From: Streptomyces platensis
GTDB lineage: Bacteria > Actinomycetota > Actinomycetes > Streptomycetales > Streptomycetaceae
Length of the DNA stretch: 64,000 nt
NCBI RefSeq assembly: GCF_008704855.1
Contig: NZ_CP023691.1
Span: 1,116,001 to 1,180,000 of the forward strand
Direction of reading: 5' to 3'
A program made the position numbers and the translations under genes. The notes under the pieces were generated by a model. That model made no database searches, was not told where the DNA came from, and saw nothing but the letters and a program-made list of their open reading frames with translations. This document shows positions 28,732 through 37,801 of the stretch, one piece after another. How positions within the stretch are numbered: the stretch's first letter is position 1; the number at the start of each line of letters is the position of its first letter.

Positions 28732-28981
28732 ACCTGCGGTGGCGCGCGGTCGATCCGGCCAAGGTCGAGCATCCGCGCGCCTACCTGGTCCGCGTCGTGA
28801 CCCGCCAGGGTCTCAACCGCCTGGGTGCGGTCACGGTGATGCACTCGACTGGCTGGTCGCGTTCGAGATTCACGACGGACGGATCACCGGCGTCTACGGC
28901 GTCCGCAACCCGGACAAGCTGCACCGCGCCGAGACGGTGCTCCCACTCGACCGAGGAGGTCACCCGCTGTGGAAACCATGA
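28732..28981 (+). pseudogene. SigJ-type ECF sigma factor relic
   Basis: One frame reads LRWRAVDPAKVEHPRAYLVRVVTRQ, the sigma-region 2-4 linker of SigJ-like ECF factors. A shifted frame then reads DALDWLVAFEIHDGRITGVYGVRNPDKL, the end of the SnoaL-like C-terminal domain of the same family. The HTH and most of the C-terminal domain between them are missing and the frames differ. The gene was therefore broken by deletion. Its 3-prime end overlaps the next gene's start. Confidence 0.75.
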
Positions 28982-29409
28982 CCGTGGAACGCGTCATCGC
29001 CGCCCCGATCAAGGACGTGTTCACCTGGCTCACCACGACCACCAACTACACGGCCTCGCCCCTGATTCTGCGCTGCCGTCTGACCCGGCACGGCGAGTCC
29101 GCGCCGTATGGAGTCGGTGCGGTGCGCAGCCACTTCTGGCTGATCGGCTGGTTCCGGGAACGCATCACCCAGTACGACCCGCCGTACGCCACCGAGTACG
29201 TCGTCGAACGCAGCCTGCCGCCGTCCCGGCACGAACTCGGCCGCATGACCTTCACCGAGGTCGACGGCGGCACCCACGTGCGCTGGACCACCCGCGCCGA
29301 GATCCCCGTCCCCTTGCTCGGCCCCTTCCTCACCCGCCACGTCGCGGGGCCGGTGATCACCCGCACCTTCCGCAACATCCTCGATGCCGCCAACAGCGCA
29401 CTGACGTAA
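28969..29409 (+). CDS. SRPBCC-fold protein (polyketide cyclase/dehydrase-like)
   Basis: The 146-residue protein starts with TVERVIAAPIKDVFTWLTT and ends with a long C-terminal helix (VITRTFRNILDAANSAL), the START/SRPBCC hydrophobic-pocket fold. GAGGAGGT lies 8 nt before GTG 28969; ATG 28978 is the alternative. The family binds lipids or aromatic ligands and few members have known roles. It sits immediately after the sigma-factor relic, which may once have shared its transcript. Confidence 0.85.
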   Translation: METMTVERVIAAPIKDVFTWLTTTTNYTASPLILRCRLTRHGESAPYGVGAVRSHFWLIGWFRERITQYDPPYATEYVVERSLPPSRHELGRMTFTEVDGGTHVRWTTRAEIPVPLLGPFLTRHVAGPVITRTFRNILDAANSALT

Positions 29410-29561
29410 CGTCCCTAGCCTCTAGCCCCCGCATCACGCGCGCCCCCCGGCCAGGGACGGTCGGCCGGGCACCATCGGATGTGCGCCCGAGCCGGCCTCG
29501 GACATGGACAACGCGTCGGTGCCCCGGTTGGAGCGCCGACGCGCCGGCATCCGGATCAGCT

Positions 29562-29972
29562 CTACTGCTCGCTGATATTGACCATCCAGGTGATGCCGAA
29601 CTTGTCCGTGCACATGCCGAACACGTCCCCCCACATCTGCTTTTCCAGGGGTACGGCCACGGTGCCGCCCGCGGACAGCTTCTGCCAGTAGCCGCGCAGC
29701 TTGTCCGAGTCGTCGCCGGTCAGGCTCACCGCGAAGTTGTTGCCGGGCTTGTGCTCGGTCCCGGGCGGGTTGTCGGCGGCCATCAGGGTGAATCCGCCGG
29801 CGGTCTCGAGGTGGCTGTGCATGATCTTGTCGGCGTATCCGGGCGGCGCCTCGGAGCCGAAAGCACCGTAGGTGTTGACGGACAGGTCGCCGCCGAGAAC
29901 CTCCTTGTAGAACTCCATGGCTTGCTTCGCGTCACCGGAGAAGCTGATGTACGGGCTGAGGCGAGAGGTCAT
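29562..29972 (-). CDS. PhnB-like VOC protein
   Basis: The 136-residue protein starts LSPYISFSGDAKQAMEFYKEVLGGDL and ends GMCTDKFGITWMVNI, which is typical of the PhnB-like branch of the VOC superfamily. The metal ligands of active glyoxalases are not clearly conserved. It is probably a cytoplasmic binding or modifying protein of unknown substrate. Confidence 0.9.
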   Translation of the reverse strand: MTSRLSPYISFSGDAKQAMEFYKEVLGGDLSVNTYGAFGSEAPPGYADKIMHSHLETAGGFTLMAADNPPGTEHKPGNNFAVSLTGDDSDKLRGYWQKLSAGGTVAVPLEKQMWGDVFGMCTDKFGITWMVNISEQ

Positions 29973-30194
29973 GAGCAGCCCCTTTCGTGAGGAATGGGAG
30001 GAATGGTCAGCGCGGGCAGCCTACGGGCGTCAAGAGCAAAGTCGGATGACCTGAGGCTCGTGGTCGCTCGCCTGGAGGGTGGGTGCGACTCTGGCGCGGA
30101 GGGTGCGGCCCTGGAGCACCCCTCGACCGAACGGCGCTGCGCAGCGCCCCTGCTCCCTCGCTCACCCGGACGCGCGCGGGTGCATCACGTCCTG

Positions 30195-30842
30195 CTAGGC
30201 GCCGGGCCGCTGAGCGTCCGCGCGCAGGCGCTTGCCCCGTTTGCCCGTCAGCACTCTGATCGGGATCAGCACCGCCCACCACAGCTTCGCGCCCGTCGGC
30301 GAGACGAAGGCGAGCGGGATGGCTACGGCGAAGACCAGCACCGTCGCCGCGAGGTCGACCACCTCGTTGCGCGCGACGGGGTCGGACAGTACCGCTCTCC
30401 CCAGCCATGGGCGCTTCCACAGCACGATCGTCAGCGCGAGCTGCGTGGCGCCCATGGCCGCGACGGCGCCGGAGTAGACGGCCACCGACTGCGGCTCGCC
30501 CCCGTACTCGGCCAGCAGAGTGGTGGGGAACGGCATCAGGGCGATCAGCCCCAGGCCCAGCAGCACCAGCTTGATGATCGTGCCGTCCACGTCCCGCACG
30601 TACCGGAACGTCTCGTAGTGACCCCGCCAGAATGCCGCGATGACCACCAAACTGAGGACGTACGCCCAGACTTTGGGCATCACATCGCTCAGTGCCTGCG
30701 CGAACCTGGCGGAGTCCAGCCCGTCGGGCACCGCGATGTCCAGCGCCAGCAGCGTCATCGCGATGGCGAACACTCCGTCGGCCAACGCCAGGAGCCGGAC
30801 CGCGCTCCCCTCGTCATCCCTTACTGGGCGGCCACCGTTCAC
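30195..30842 (-). CDS. TMEM175-family potassium channel-like membrane protein
   Basis: The 215-residue protein has about six membrane segments. The first carries RLLALADGVFAIAMTLLALDI, matching the family pattern R-x3-F-(S/A)-D-G-x-F-A; here the usual Phe is Leu. Bacterial members form tetrameric potassium-selective channels without the classical filter. It stands alone, with no regulator seen nearby. Confidence 0.85.
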   Translation of the reverse strand: MNGGRPVRDDEGSAVRLLALADGVFAIAMTLLALDIAVPDGLDSARFAQALSDVMPKVWAYVLSLVVIAAFWRGHYETFRYVRDVDGTIIKLVLLGLGLIALMPFPTTLLAEYGGEPQSVAVYSGAVAAMGATQLALTIVLWKRPWLGRAVLSDPVARNEVVDLAATVLVFAVAIPLAFVSPTGAKLWWAVLIPIRVLTGKRGKRLRADAQRPGA

Positions 30843-31095
30843 CAGGCCACTCTAGGATCATGCACACCGAAATATTCCGATTTGCCCCTGGTACGTGTTG
30901 AGCGCCGGCCGTCGGACTTCGTGGGCCGGTTGGCGGGGTGGGCCGAGCACATCCAGCCGACGAAGACCGTGGCTTGCCCCTCAGGGAGCAGGCGGTGTGA
31001 GGCGCGGATCACACATGGGTCACCTCCGATCCGGGACGTCTTTGCCCCGGTTCTGTTTGGCTGGTGGCTTCGACGGTCACAGGAGGTCCGAGCAC

Positions 31096-31395
31096 ATGGC
31101 GCTCACACACTGGGGATTCATCTACACGGCGGCCGGCAGCGGCACCGGCGGCGATGTCAGCGTCGTGGACACAGGCAAGTGCCGCACTGTCCTCGTGGGG
31201 GTGGAGAAGCCCGAGGAGGCCATTGAGGTGGCGCGCCGCCTGGTGGGCGAGGGCGTACAACTGATCGAGCTCTGCGGTGGATTCGGGCCCGTTTGGGCCG
31301 GGCGCGTCATCGAGGCGATCGACGGCGCGGTCCCCGTGGGCACGGTTGGCTATGGGCCGGAAGCAGTCGATCAGGTGCACGCGATCTTCTCCTGA
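31096..31395 (+). CDS. Small DUF6506-like protein
   Basis: The 99-residue protein begins MALTHWGFIYTAAGSG and has a compact alpha/beta pattern (VLVGVEKPEEAIEVARRLVGEGVQLIELCGGFGPVWAGRVIEAI). It resembles a widespread small family of unknown function. AGGAGG lies 9 nt before ATG 31096. A Cys sits in the conserved LIELCGGFGP segment, possibly a ligand or active-site region. Confidence 0.8.
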   Translation: MALTHWGFIYTAAGSGTGGDVSVVDTGKCRTVLVGVEKPEEAIEVARRLVGEGVQLIELCGGFGPVWAGRVIEAIDGAVPVGTVGYGPEAVDQVHAIFS

Positions 31396-31621
31396 TCGCA
31401 CACCGCAGGCGGTCGGGGCGGGCGCGCCACACCGCACTCAAGGCCAGTGGCGGGGTGCCGACGGAGGCCGTGGCCCTGTGCCGTGTGGTGGAACAACGGC
31501 CTTCAGCCGCTTGGAGGCCCGGACCGCTTTCCACGCGCCAAGCGACCAAAAAGTGCAATCCCTGCCCGATACCGGGCAGAAATGTAGCCGTTCCATGGCT
31601 CCGGACGTATCGTGAGCGCTC

Positions 31622-32275
31622 ATGATCGCCATCGACGCCTTGTGGACTTTCTCCTTGATGGTGGGACTCCTCACCCTCACACCCGGGCTGGACACCGCCC
31701 TCATCCTGCGCACTGCCGCGCTCGGGCACCGCCGGCGTGCCTGGGGCGTGGTCCTCGGTATCCAGAGCGGCACCCTGATCTGGGGCATCCTCACCTCGCT
31801 CGGTGTGACCGCGCTGCTCACCGCGTCCCACCTCGCGTACGAGATTCTCCGCTGGGCCGGGGCCGCGTACCTGGTGTGGATGGGCGGCAGGCTGCTGTGG
31901 GCCTCCTGGCGCCGTTCGGGGAACGAGGCACCGGAGATACCTGGGAGCGGGGCCGAAGCCGGATCAGGATCCGGCGACTCCCTGCCCGGCGGCTGGCGTC
32001 AGGGGATCACGACCAACCTTCTCAACCCGAAGATGGGCGCCTTCTATGTCGCGGTGCTCCCGCAGTTCCTCCCCGCCGACACCTCGCACCTCGCCGCGGG
32101 CGTGCTTCTGACCGGCATCCACATCCTGCTGGCCGTCCTATGGGCCGGTCTACTGATCACCCTTGGGCATGTGCTCCGGGACCGCCTGCAACAGCCCACG
32201 GCGCGCCGCTATCTCGACCGCCTCACCGGTACGGTCATCGCCGCTTTCGGGGTCCGGCTCGCGCTCGGGGAATGA
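31622..32275 (+). CDS. LysE/RhtB-family amino acid exporter
   Basis: The 217-residue protein has six likely membrane segments and the family opening FSLMVGLLTLTPGLDTALILRTA, with GWRQGITTNLLNPKMGAFYVAVLPQF in the middle. Members export amino acids such as lysine, threonine or homoserine. The linker after residue 100 is rich in Gly, Ser and acidic residues. A HAD-family gene follows 53 nt later on the same strand. Confidence 0.93.
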   Translation: MIAIDALWTFSLMVGLLTLTPGLDTALILRTAALGHRRRAWGVVLGIQSGTLIWGILTSLGVTALLTASHLAYEILRWAGAAYLVWMGGRLLWASWRRSGNEAPEIPGSGAEAGSGSGDSLPGGWRQGITTNLLNPKMGAFYVAVLPQFLPADTSHLAAGVLLTGIHILLAVLWAGLLITLGHVLRDRLQQPTARRYLDRLTGTVIAAFGVRLALGE

Positions 32276-32328
32276 GACACGGCCGCGGCAACAGGCAACC
32301 AACTCACCAGAAGTGAAAGGGCACCCGT

Positions 32329-33003
32329 ATGCGCTCGCTCCCCACCAGCGCGGAGGCCGTGGTCTTCGACTGCGACGGTCTGCTGGTCAACACCGAGGTC
32401 TGCTGGACCATCGCGGAAGCGGCCATTTTCGCCGCGCACGGCCACTCCTTCGGCCCCGAACAGAAAGCGCTGGTCATCGGCCGTACCGTGGAGGCCTCGG
32501 CAGCGGCCATGGCGGACTACTTCGGGCGGCCCGGCGCCGGTGCCGAGCTCGCCGCCGAGCTCCTGGAACGAGTCCGCAAGGAGCTGGCCGCGGGAGCCGC
32601 CGCCCTCCCCGGAGCAGCGGAGCTGGTGCGCGCCTGCCGGGCGGCCGTGCCCATAGCCGTCGCCAGCAACAGCCCCCGGGAACTGCTGGACACGGCACTG
32701 GAATCGGCGGGCCTCGCCGTTCACTTCACGCACACGTTCGCCGCCGACGAGGTAGCCTCCCCCAAGCCCGCACCGGACCTCTATCTGATGGCATGCGAGG
32801 CACTCGGTGCGGCCCCGCAGCGCTCTGTCGCCTTCGAGGACTCGGCCACCGGCATCGCTGCGGCCCGTGCCGCCGGACTGCACGTCGCGGTCGTACCGTC
32901 CCTCCCGGGAGCCGACCTCGACCACGACTGGCTGGGCACCGGCCTGGATGACCACCAACTGAAGGGTTGGGCACGGGCGTTGGGGGATGGCGCCAGCCGC
33001 TGA
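32329..33003 (+). CDS. HAD-family hydrolase, beta-phosphoglucomutase-like
   Basis: The 224-residue protein has motif I VFDCDGLLVNTE (both Asp present), motif II VASNSP, the Lys in SPKPAPDLY and motif IV FEDSATGIAAA. A helical cap lies between motifs I and II. It should be a Mg-dependent phosphatase or phosphomutase acting on a small sugar phosphate. The substrate is not evident. Confidence 0.92.
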   Translation: MRSLPTSAEAVVFDCDGLLVNTEVCWTIAEAAIFAAHGHSFGPEQKALVIGRTVEASAAAMADYFGRPGAGAELAAELLERVRKELAAGAAALPGAAELVRACRAAVPIAVASNSPRELLDTALESAGLAVHFTHTFAADEVASPKPAPDLYLMACEALGAAPQRSVAFEDSATGIAAARAAGLHVAVVPSLPGADLDHDWLGTGLDDHQLKGWARALGDGASR

Positions 33004-33116
33004 AGCACCCTCTTCGCGCGCACGGACCGGGCCGAGGGGGGTGTGAGTGTGTCCCACGCACACCAGCGGATTCTCCTCGTCGAGTCCGTCCTGCGATCCT
33101 CTGCCAGAATCGCCTC

Positions 33117-33920
33117 ATGGCTGAACGCGAGAGCGACCGCGGATACCTTCTGGACAACCAACAGTCGGAGGCGGGAATCCGCTTCGGCGCGCTCTCCGAG
33201 TTGTTCGACCCCGTGACGTTCCGCCATATCGACCGGCTCGGAATCGGTGCCGGCATGCGGTGTTGGGAGGTCGGCGCCGGCGGTCCCTCCGTGCCCCTCG
33301 GGCTCGCCGAGCGGGTCGGTCCGACGGGCACGGTGCTCGCCACCGATATCGATGTGTCCTGGACCTGCGATATCGCCGACGGTGTGATCGAGGTGCGCTC
33401 CCACGACGTGGCGGCCGATCCGCCGCCGCCCGGCGGCTTCGACCTCGTGCACGCACGGCTGGTCCTGGTGCATGTCGCCGACCGCGCCGAGGCCCTGCGG
33501 CGGATGATCCAGGCGCTGCGGCCCGGCGGCTGGCTGCTCCTGGAGGACGCCGACCCCGCCTTGCAGCCACTGCTGTGCCCCGACGAGTCGGGCCCCGAAC
33601 AACAGCTCGCCAACCGGTTGCGGTCCGGCTTCCGCACCCTGATGGCGGCACGCGGCGCGGACCTCGCGTACGGGCGGACCCTGCCCAGGGTGCTACGCGA
33701 AGCCGGGCTGGACCAGGTCCAGGCCGACGCGTACTTCCCCATCACCTCGCCGGCCTGTGCCGTGCTGGAAGACGCGACGGTCCGGCAGATCCGCCACCAG
33801 CTGGCCGGGAACGGACTGGCCACCGACGAGGAGATCGACCGTCACCTGGCCAACGTCGCCACCGGTCAACTCGATCTGGCCACGGCCCCCATGATCTCCG
33901 CGTGGGGACGTCGGCCGTAA
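33117..33920 (+). CDS. Class I SAM-dependent methyltransferase
   Basis: The 267-residue protein has a SAM motif I reading CWEVGAGGPSVPLGLAERVG, an acidic end of strand 2 (ATDID), a post-motif FDLVHARLVLVHV and LRPGGWLLLEDADP, as in UbiE-like small-molecule methyltransferases. ATG 33117 was chosen because the upstream in-frame sequence looks non-coding. It converges with the broken LysR gene 16 bp away. The substrate is unknown. Confidence 0.92.
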   Translation: MAERESDRGYLLDNQQSEAGIRFGALSELFDPVTFRHIDRLGIGAGMRCWEVGAGGPSVPLGLAERVGPTGTVLATDIDVSWTCDIADGVIEVRSHDVAADPPPPGGFDLVHARLVLVHVADRAEALRRMIQALRPGGWLLLEDADPALQPLLCPDESGPEQQLANRLRSGFRTLMAARGADLAYGRTLPRVLREAGLDQVQADAYFPITSPACAVLEDATVRQIRHQLAGNGLATDEEIDRHLANVATGQLDLATAPMISAWGRRP

Positions 33921-33936
33921 GCTCGCCAGCCGCCCC

Positions 33937-34894
33937 TTAAGGGGAGTCGCTCGCCCCGGGCCCCTTGCGCGCGCTCCTCTTCGTGCGGCCCGGCCGAGCA
34001 CCCACCGTGGATCGACGCCGGGTCTCCGCAAGGAACGCGGCGAGCACCGGGGAGCGTTCGTCGCCCCGGTAGGACAGGACCAGGTCGGGCAGCGGCGTCC
34101 GCGGAGTCACGTCGCAGAACCAGGTGCCGGGCCGGGCGACCGCGCGCATGCACGACGGGCCGAGGCCCGCGCCGACCCCACACGCGGCCAGACCGATGAT
34201 GGTGTGCAGGTCCCTCGCCTCGGTGGCGGTGTCGAGAGCCGACGCGTCGTCGCCGAGGAAGGTGCGCAAGCCCGCGTAGGTGGCCGGTTCGTCATCCACC
34301 GGCGCCACGATGAGGTGCTGGCGGCTGAGTTGTGTCCGTCCCACCGTCTTCCGGCCGGCGTAGGGGTGGCCGATACCCACCACGGTGACCAGGTGGTCCC
34401 GGCCAACGGTGACGGAGACGAGCTCCTCGGCACCCGGCCCGCGCGGGGCGCCCCGTCCGATGGCCAGGTCCAGTTCGCCGCTGATCAGGGCGGCGGCGCT
34501 GCGCGCAGTCGACATCTCGCGCAGTTCGAGCCGGACGTCCGGGTGGTCCCGTCGGAACGGCGGCAGGACCGACGGCAGGAACTGGAGCAGGGCCGAGCCG
34601 ATAAAGCCCAGACGCAGTCGGCCCGTCTCCCCCCGCGCCGCGCGACCGGCCTCGACCGCCGCGGCCGACATCTCGCAGAGCGCCCGTCGCGCCGGCGTCA
34701 GGAACGCCGTCCCCGCCGCGGTCGGAAACACGCCTCCGGGGGGTGCGGTCGAAGAGGCGCTCGCCCACCTCCCGTTCAAGGTCCACGATCTGGCGGGAGA
34801 GCGGCGGCTGCGCGATGCCCAGGGCCGCTGCCGCCCGCCCGAAGTGCTGGTGCTCGGCCACGGCGAGGGCGTAGCGGAGATGACGGGCTTCCAT
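33937..34894 (-). pseudogene. LysR-family regulator with a frameshift
   Basis: The N-terminal helix-turn-helix ([35 protein letters not shown], from ATG 34894) and the effector domain ([16 protein letters not shown] to the stop at 33937) lie in different minus-strand frames. The switch falls at a run of six C (six G at 34738-34743 on the plus strand). Removing one base restores a normal [15 protein letters not shown] junction and a protein of about 318 residues. It is either a recent pseudogene or a sequencing error in the homopolymer. It faces the hydrolase gene at 35236, its likely former target. Confidence 0.85.
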
Positions 34895-35056
34895 ACGCCC
34901 AGCGTAATCAGAGCCCCTGCCCCATACCTGTGAGGTATCGCGCCTCCCCCTGTCCGGCATCGGCATTGGCCGCGCGTCGCGGACCGATTGGAATGGAGCG
35001 GCACGACGGTTCGCACCGGTGCTCCCATGCCACACCGGGGCTCCCGTGAGCCGAGC

Positions 35057-35170
<114 letters not shown>

Positions 35171-35235
35171 CAAGAGCCATCCCCCCCCCGTACTCCGTCC
35201 CGCTCCCTCCCACTCCCTCAAAGGTGACGTCCCTG

Positions 35236-36093
35236 ATGAACGCGCCCTCCCCGGACTCCCTGTTCGTCCTCCTCCACGGCGCCTGGCACTCCTCCTGGCA
35301 CTGGGCGGCCACGCAGCGTTCGCTGACGCACCGCGGCGCGGCGAGCGTCGCGCTGGACCTGCCCGGTCACGGCTTCGACGCGCCGCTGCCTTCCGGATAT
35401 CTGCTTCCCGGGCAACCGGGCCTCGCCACGGAGAAGTCCGCGCTCGCCGGGCTGACCTTGGACGAGTGCGTCGCGAGCATCCTGTCCACGCTGACGGAGG
35501 TCCGCGGACGCTTCCGCACGGTCGTCCTCGTGGCCCACAGCGCGGGCGGTGGACCGGCGTCCCTGGCCGCGGAGACCGCTCCGCACCTCGTCGACCGGCT
35601 CGTCTACCTCTCCGCCTGCGTCCCGGCCGGGCGCCCGCGCTTCACCGACTACCTGAGCACCCCGGAGCAGACCACGACCGCCCGCGGCCGGGGGCTCGGC
35701 ATCGGCGACATGAAGAGCCTCGGCGCCCTCCGCATCAACCCGCTGTCAGCCGATCCCTCGTACATCGAGGACATGCGGCAGACCTACTACCACGACGTGC
35801 CCACCGAGGAGTTCGTCCGCTGGCGCCGCGCCCTCAGCCCCGACCTGCCGCTTGCCCTCGTGACGACGCCCGTTCACCTGACGGCCGCCCGCTGGGGGCG
35901 CATACCGCGTACGTTCCTCCGGCTGGCCGAGGACTGGGCTGCCACGCCGGCCATGCAGGACCTGATGATCACCGAGGCCGACGCCTTCGCACCCGACAAC
36001 CCCTTCACGGTCCGCGAACTACCCGGCAGCCACTCGCCGTTCGCCGCCCGTCCGGATGAGCTCGCCGCCGCTCTGGTCTCCGACCTCGGCTGA
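35236..36093 (+). CDS. Alpha/beta-hydrolase, esterase/hydroxynitrile lyase-like
   Basis: The 285-residue protein has an oxyanion segment [14 protein letters not shown], the nucleophile in VLVAHSAGG, a late Asp region ([12 protein letters not shown]) and the catalytic His in GSHSPF. These fit the family of plant-type esterases and hydroxynitrile lyases found widely in Streptomyces. AAAGGTG spaced 9 nt upstream supports ATG 35236; GTG 35224 is the alternative. It lies divergent from the frameshifted LysR gene and may now be unregulated. Confidence 0.9.
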   Translation: MNAPSPDSLFVLLHGAWHSSWHWAATQRSLTHRGAASVALDLPGHGFDAPLPSGYLLPGQPGLATEKSALAGLTLDECVASILSTLTEVRGRFRTVVLVAHSAGGGPASLAAETAPHLVDRLVYLSACVPAGRPRFTDYLSTPEQTTTARGRGLGIGDMKSLGALRINPLSADPSYIEDMRQTYYHDVPTEEFVRWRRALSPDLPLALVTTPVHLTAARWGRIPRTFLRLAEDWAATPAMQDLMITEADAFAPDNPFTVRELPGSHSPFAARPDELAAALVSDLG

Positions 36094-36159
36094 TCCCAAC
36101 CGGGCCGGCACGCGGGCCCCACCAGGCGCCGGCCCGACCCCCTCCAGCCCACCGGCGGC

Positions 36160-36648
36160 TTAGCGCCAGGTCTGGTTGAGACCGCCGTTGCACCGGATCG
36201 TACGGAGCCCGAACTGGCTGTCATCCAGGCATTCCCCCGTGGCCTGACTCTGGAAGGTCAGCTTGTCGCCCTTCACGAAGACGAACCAGCTCTGCTGGCG
36301 GGACGAGTTGCACGAGCGGGTGTCGAGCGTGACGCCGTCGTCGTAGAGGCATTCATTGGTGGCGAGGCTGCGGAACTGGCGCGTGTTGTCGGCCCACTTG
36401 TGCACGTTCCACTTCTGGAAGACGGAGCCGTTGCAGGCGTAGCCGCGCAGGCCGTACTGGCTGTCGTCGAGACAGGACCCGGTGGCCATGTTCCCGTACG
36501 TCTCGACCGCGTCGGCCGGCCGCTGGACGGCGGGAGCAGCGCCCGCCCCGGCCGGTGTCGCGGCGTCGGCGGGCACGGCTGGCGCCCCGCCCAGGACGAA
36601 CGACGCCGACGCCACGGCGGCCGCGGCCACCCGAATGCTGAGCTTCAT
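36160..36648 (-). CDS. Secreted ricin-type beta-trefoil lectin
   Basis: The 162-residue protein has a Sec signal peptide (KLSIRVAAAAVASASFVLGG, likely cut after ADA) and a mature domain with repeated Cys pairs and QxW-like motifs (VFQKW, QQSW, NQTW). Two segments reading TGSCLDDSQYGLRG and TGECLDDSQFGLRT are near copies, as expected for trefoil repeats. It should bind carbohydrate outside the cell. GGGAGGGA upstream fixes ATG 36648. It is divergent from the AraC regulator. Confidence 0.92.
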   Translation of the reverse strand: MKLSIRVAAAAVASASFVLGGAPAVPADAATPAGAGAAPAVQRPADAVETYGNMATGSCLDDSQYGLRGYACNGSVFQKWNVHKWADNTRQFRSLATNECLYDDGVTLDTRSCNSSRQQSWFVFVKGDKLTFQSQATGECLDDSQFGLRTIRCNGGLNQTWR

Positions 36649-36763
36649 GGAGAAATCCCTCCCAAAGAGACTGTTCGCACCGCCACAGCCTGGGCCCCGG
36701 GGGCAACCTGGGTCTTGTACGAAAGCGCAATCGTGCTTGGGGAGTTGACGGGGGTGGTCCAGG

Positions 36764-37669
36764 GTGACGAAGCAGCACGTGGCGGCGGGCGAGTTGGGCG
36801 ACCAGGGCGAAAGCATCGACCGCGCCGCGCCTGGGTGGCTGCGCGGGCAGGTGCTCCGCTATCGCGGCTACCGGATGGCAGGGCCCAGACCGCCCCGGCT
36901 CTCGCTCCCCTCCGCCGCGGTCACCCTGCTCCTGGGCTGGGGTGACCCTCTGCACATCACGGACGGCCTCAACCGGGCCGGGCCGTCGAGCGGATGGCCC
37001 GCCATGATCGCGGGCATCCAGACCGCCCCCGTCCTGGCCGGGTACCTCGGCCCCGGTCATGCGGTCGAAGTCGACTTCACCCCGCTCGGCGCCCACCGTT
37101 GCATGGGCGTCCCCCTGCACCACCTGGCGAGGGCGGTGGTCGAGCCGGACGAGGTGATGGGCACCGGCTGGACCACGAGGATCACCGAACAGCTGGCGGC
37201 CGCGCCGAACTGGCCCCGGCGCTGGGCGATTCTCGACTCCCTCCTCGCCCGACAGCTCGCGGCCGGCCCGCCGGCCTCCCCGCTGATCACCGAGGTCTGG
37301 AACCTGCTCTGCACCCGCGACGGCGGCGTGACCTTACGCGAGCTGACGCACACCACCGGCCGCGGCAGCCGACGCATCCAGGGTCTCTTCCGCGAGCACG
37401 TCGGCATCCCGCCCCAAACGGTCTCCAGAATCCTCCGGTTCCACCGCACGCTCGCCATCGCCTCCAGCGGCTGCCCCTCCCTCGCCCAACTCGCCGCCCT
37501 GGGCGGTTACCACGATCAGGCCCACATGAGCCGGGAGTTCCGGGCCCTCTCCGGGCACACACCACAGCAGCTGTGCGGCATCGTGAAAGAGGAGTCGGAC
37601 AGCCGGCGCAGCGACCGGACCCAGCGCTTCAGCGACTTCTTCCTGCGGGAGCGGAAGGGCAGCGGGTAG
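36764..37669 (+). CDS. AraC-family transcriptional regulator
   Basis: The 301-residue protein has a variable N-terminal sensor region and a C-terminal double helix-turn-helix: TLRELTHTTGRGSRRIQGLFREHVGIPPQTVSRILRF, then SLAQLAALGGYHDQAHMSREFRALSGHTPQQL. The start is a GTG at 36764. Codon 191 is TTA, so translation may depend on bldA. The 115-bp gap to the divergent lectin gene makes that gene a plausible target. Confidence 0.92.
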   Translation: MTKQHVAAGELGDQGESIDRAAPGWLRGQVLRYRGYRMAGPRPPRLSLPSAAVTLLLGWGDPLHITDGLNRAGPSSGWPAMIAGIQTAPVLAGYLGPGHAVEVDFTPLGAHRCMGVPLHHLARAVVEPDEVMGTGWTTRITEQLAAAPNWPRRWAILDSLLARQLAAGPPASPLITEVWNLLCTRDGGVTLRELTHTTGRGSRRIQGLFREHVGIPPQTVSRILRFHRTLAIASSGCPSLAQLAALGGYHDQAHMSREFRALSGHTPQQLCGIVKEESDSRRSDRTQRFSDFFLRERKGSG

Positions 37670-37801
37670 AACGGCCCGTTTCGCTCCCCCACCACGCCCC
37701 GCGCCCGCCCGCGCAGCAGCCTCGCCCACCGTCCGCGCAGCGGTGCCGATCAGACACCGTCGGAGCGGATCCGCACTCACCACCGTTGGATCAACGCCCT
37801 G

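Noticed and set aside
30903..31010. Plus-strand stretch reading ERRPSDFVGRLAGWAEHIQPTK, considered as a gene fragment
   Set aside because: It is too short and has no identifiable family; left unannotated.
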